This document shows, piece after piece, positions 62,781 to 64,000 of a DNA stretch of 64,000 bases. A program made the position numbers and the translations under genes. The notes beneath the pieces are model-generated. The model was not told where the DNA came from. It did not search any database and was given only the letters and a program-made list of their open reading frames with translations. Origin of the DNA: Aricia agestis (Eukaryota > Arthropoda > Insecta > Lepidoptera > Lycaenidae); NCBI RefSeq assembly GCF_905147365.1, contig NC_056416.1, positions 7,770,001 through 7,834,000 of the forward strand, written 5' to 3'. Positions within the stretch are counted from its first letter, which is position 1. Each line of letters opens with the position of its first letter.

Positions 62781-64000
62781 ATAAACATTGCATCCCGTCG
62801 ATTTCTCGCGCTGCTAAATTTCACCTTTCCACTTTACTACGAGTGAAGACCTGTCTTGTCGCCAGTAGAAAGTGATAAATTTATCGTAAGCTATATTCGA
62901 ATTGCATTGTCTCGAAGTACGAGGTCCATTTCTCCGAGTTTCATAGATAACTAGTAGTTTGATAAAGAGAACCAGTTATTGGACCAGCTTTCAGTAATGT
63001 CTCTTGGGTTTGTCTAGAATCTAGATTTCTAGAATCTAGATGCTACATTAGGCACTTTTATAGAGGTATAAGTAATAATTACGTCTTGGCCCCCGCGAAA
63101 GTTACTGTCAACGATTGCAAGTTTAATATTGAAAGTAAATACACTAGTAAAATGGACAAAAATTTTTATACCTAGATTTGTCAAAACAAAACTAAACTAC
63201 TGCTATACTAAGACCTACTTTCCTACTTTCTTACAAAAGTTACCCTGATTTAGTGTAGATAAAATTTAACTTTCATAAATGAAAAAGTTTATTGTCTTTA
63301 TTTATTTTACAATAAACTCCTATTGTTATAATATAATTGTAAAATGTAACTCTTAAGCCGACTTAATCTTCAGGATGTAGAGCTTATAAAATAAATATGA
63401 TTTAAAAAAAACTCTTTTTTAGAGCTATGGCATATTTTGTACGCAAAATAAATTTATGCCTACACAAAGCACTGTCTCAAATTATTCATTGACTTAGTTA
63501 AAACAATTAGGGCTACTTGAAGTTTAAGAATTATATTGCATAACAAGAAATGAGGGGGTTTCCGGACAGCATTTAGTCTTTAACAAGCGTAGAAACTCTT
63601 AGGGTTGAATGTGGAATAAGCCCAAAAAAAATGAGAAAGTCAATGATTAAGCTACCGTACTTTCGTGAAAACTAGGCGTAGAATGTTAATTATAGTGTAG
63701 GCAGAAGGTACGTACTGACGAAAATGAGATTGACCCACATAGTAACTTTCATAGCACGTCCGCGCGCCGACCCGAACTTTACCAACGTCCGGGTGACCTC
63801 TCCGATTGAGGACTTAACCACAGAATACATAAAAACTATGTTCTCCCGGTAGTTTACTGTGCAAAAAAAAAAACCGCAAGGACCCCTTGGAAAAAAGTAG
63901 CTTAAGTCCAATTTTCATTTCTGCACCAGTACGTTAAACAAGGAATATTTCAGAGCCTATTTGATGCAAACAAACAATCTTTTCTTTTAGAAGTCACATA

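Overview
The window is nuclear DNA of an arthropod, almost certainly a moth or butterfly (Lepidoptera). It is AT-rich, its genes carry many short exons with GT-AG introns, and its introns and spacers are full of MITEs, tRNA-derived SINEs, Helitron-like pieces and non-LTR retrotransposon debris. Several repeats look like the ones I know from lepidopteran genomes. Species cannot be read from the sequence, and all homology calls come from recognising protein motifs by eye.

Layout. (1) 42-1742, minus: 5' end of the mitochondrial Rho GTPase Miro, running off the left edge. (2) 2576-16701, plus: complete 12-exon gene for the second-largest RNA polymerase III subunit (RPC2/POLR3B, 1136 aa), head-to-head with Miro; its last two introns hold two piggyBac-like elements. 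(3) 17316-25854, minus: complete 13-exon SMPD4-type gene (771 aa), tail-to-tail with RPC2. (4) 26770-30216, plus: complete 7-exon DUS1-type tRNA-dihydrouridine synthase (458 aa), head-to-head with SMPD4. (5) 30663-31661, plus: single-exon DHHC palmitoyltransferase (332 aa). (6) 32465-35262, minus: complete 5-exon Bax inhibitor-1 (234 aa). (7) 35831-41158: non-LTR retrotransposon remains, including a nearly full-length but broken element on the minus strand. (8) 44251-49922, plus: complete 10-exon FTSJ3/Spb1-type pre-rRNA methyltransferase (860 aa). (9) 49923-64000: no gene I can support. It holds repeats, strong inverted repeats, tandem duplications and four GC-rich blocks that could be promoters or first exons of a gene outside the window.

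The six complete genes and the partial one are conserved housekeeping genes. Three act on RNA (Pol III transcription, tRNA dihydrouridylation, pre-rRNA methylation) and three in endomembranes (SMPD4, DHHC, BI-1). I see no evidence that they form a functional unit. I assembled exon structures by hand; every junction given keeps reading frame and uses GT-AG.

I did not find a convincing undescribed system. The most unusual material is structural: a long-TIR palindromic element at 19552-20462, perfect hairpins at 20868, 61002 and 61568, nested insertions that date one another, and repeats lying almost on top of splice acceptors in RPC2 and SMPD4.
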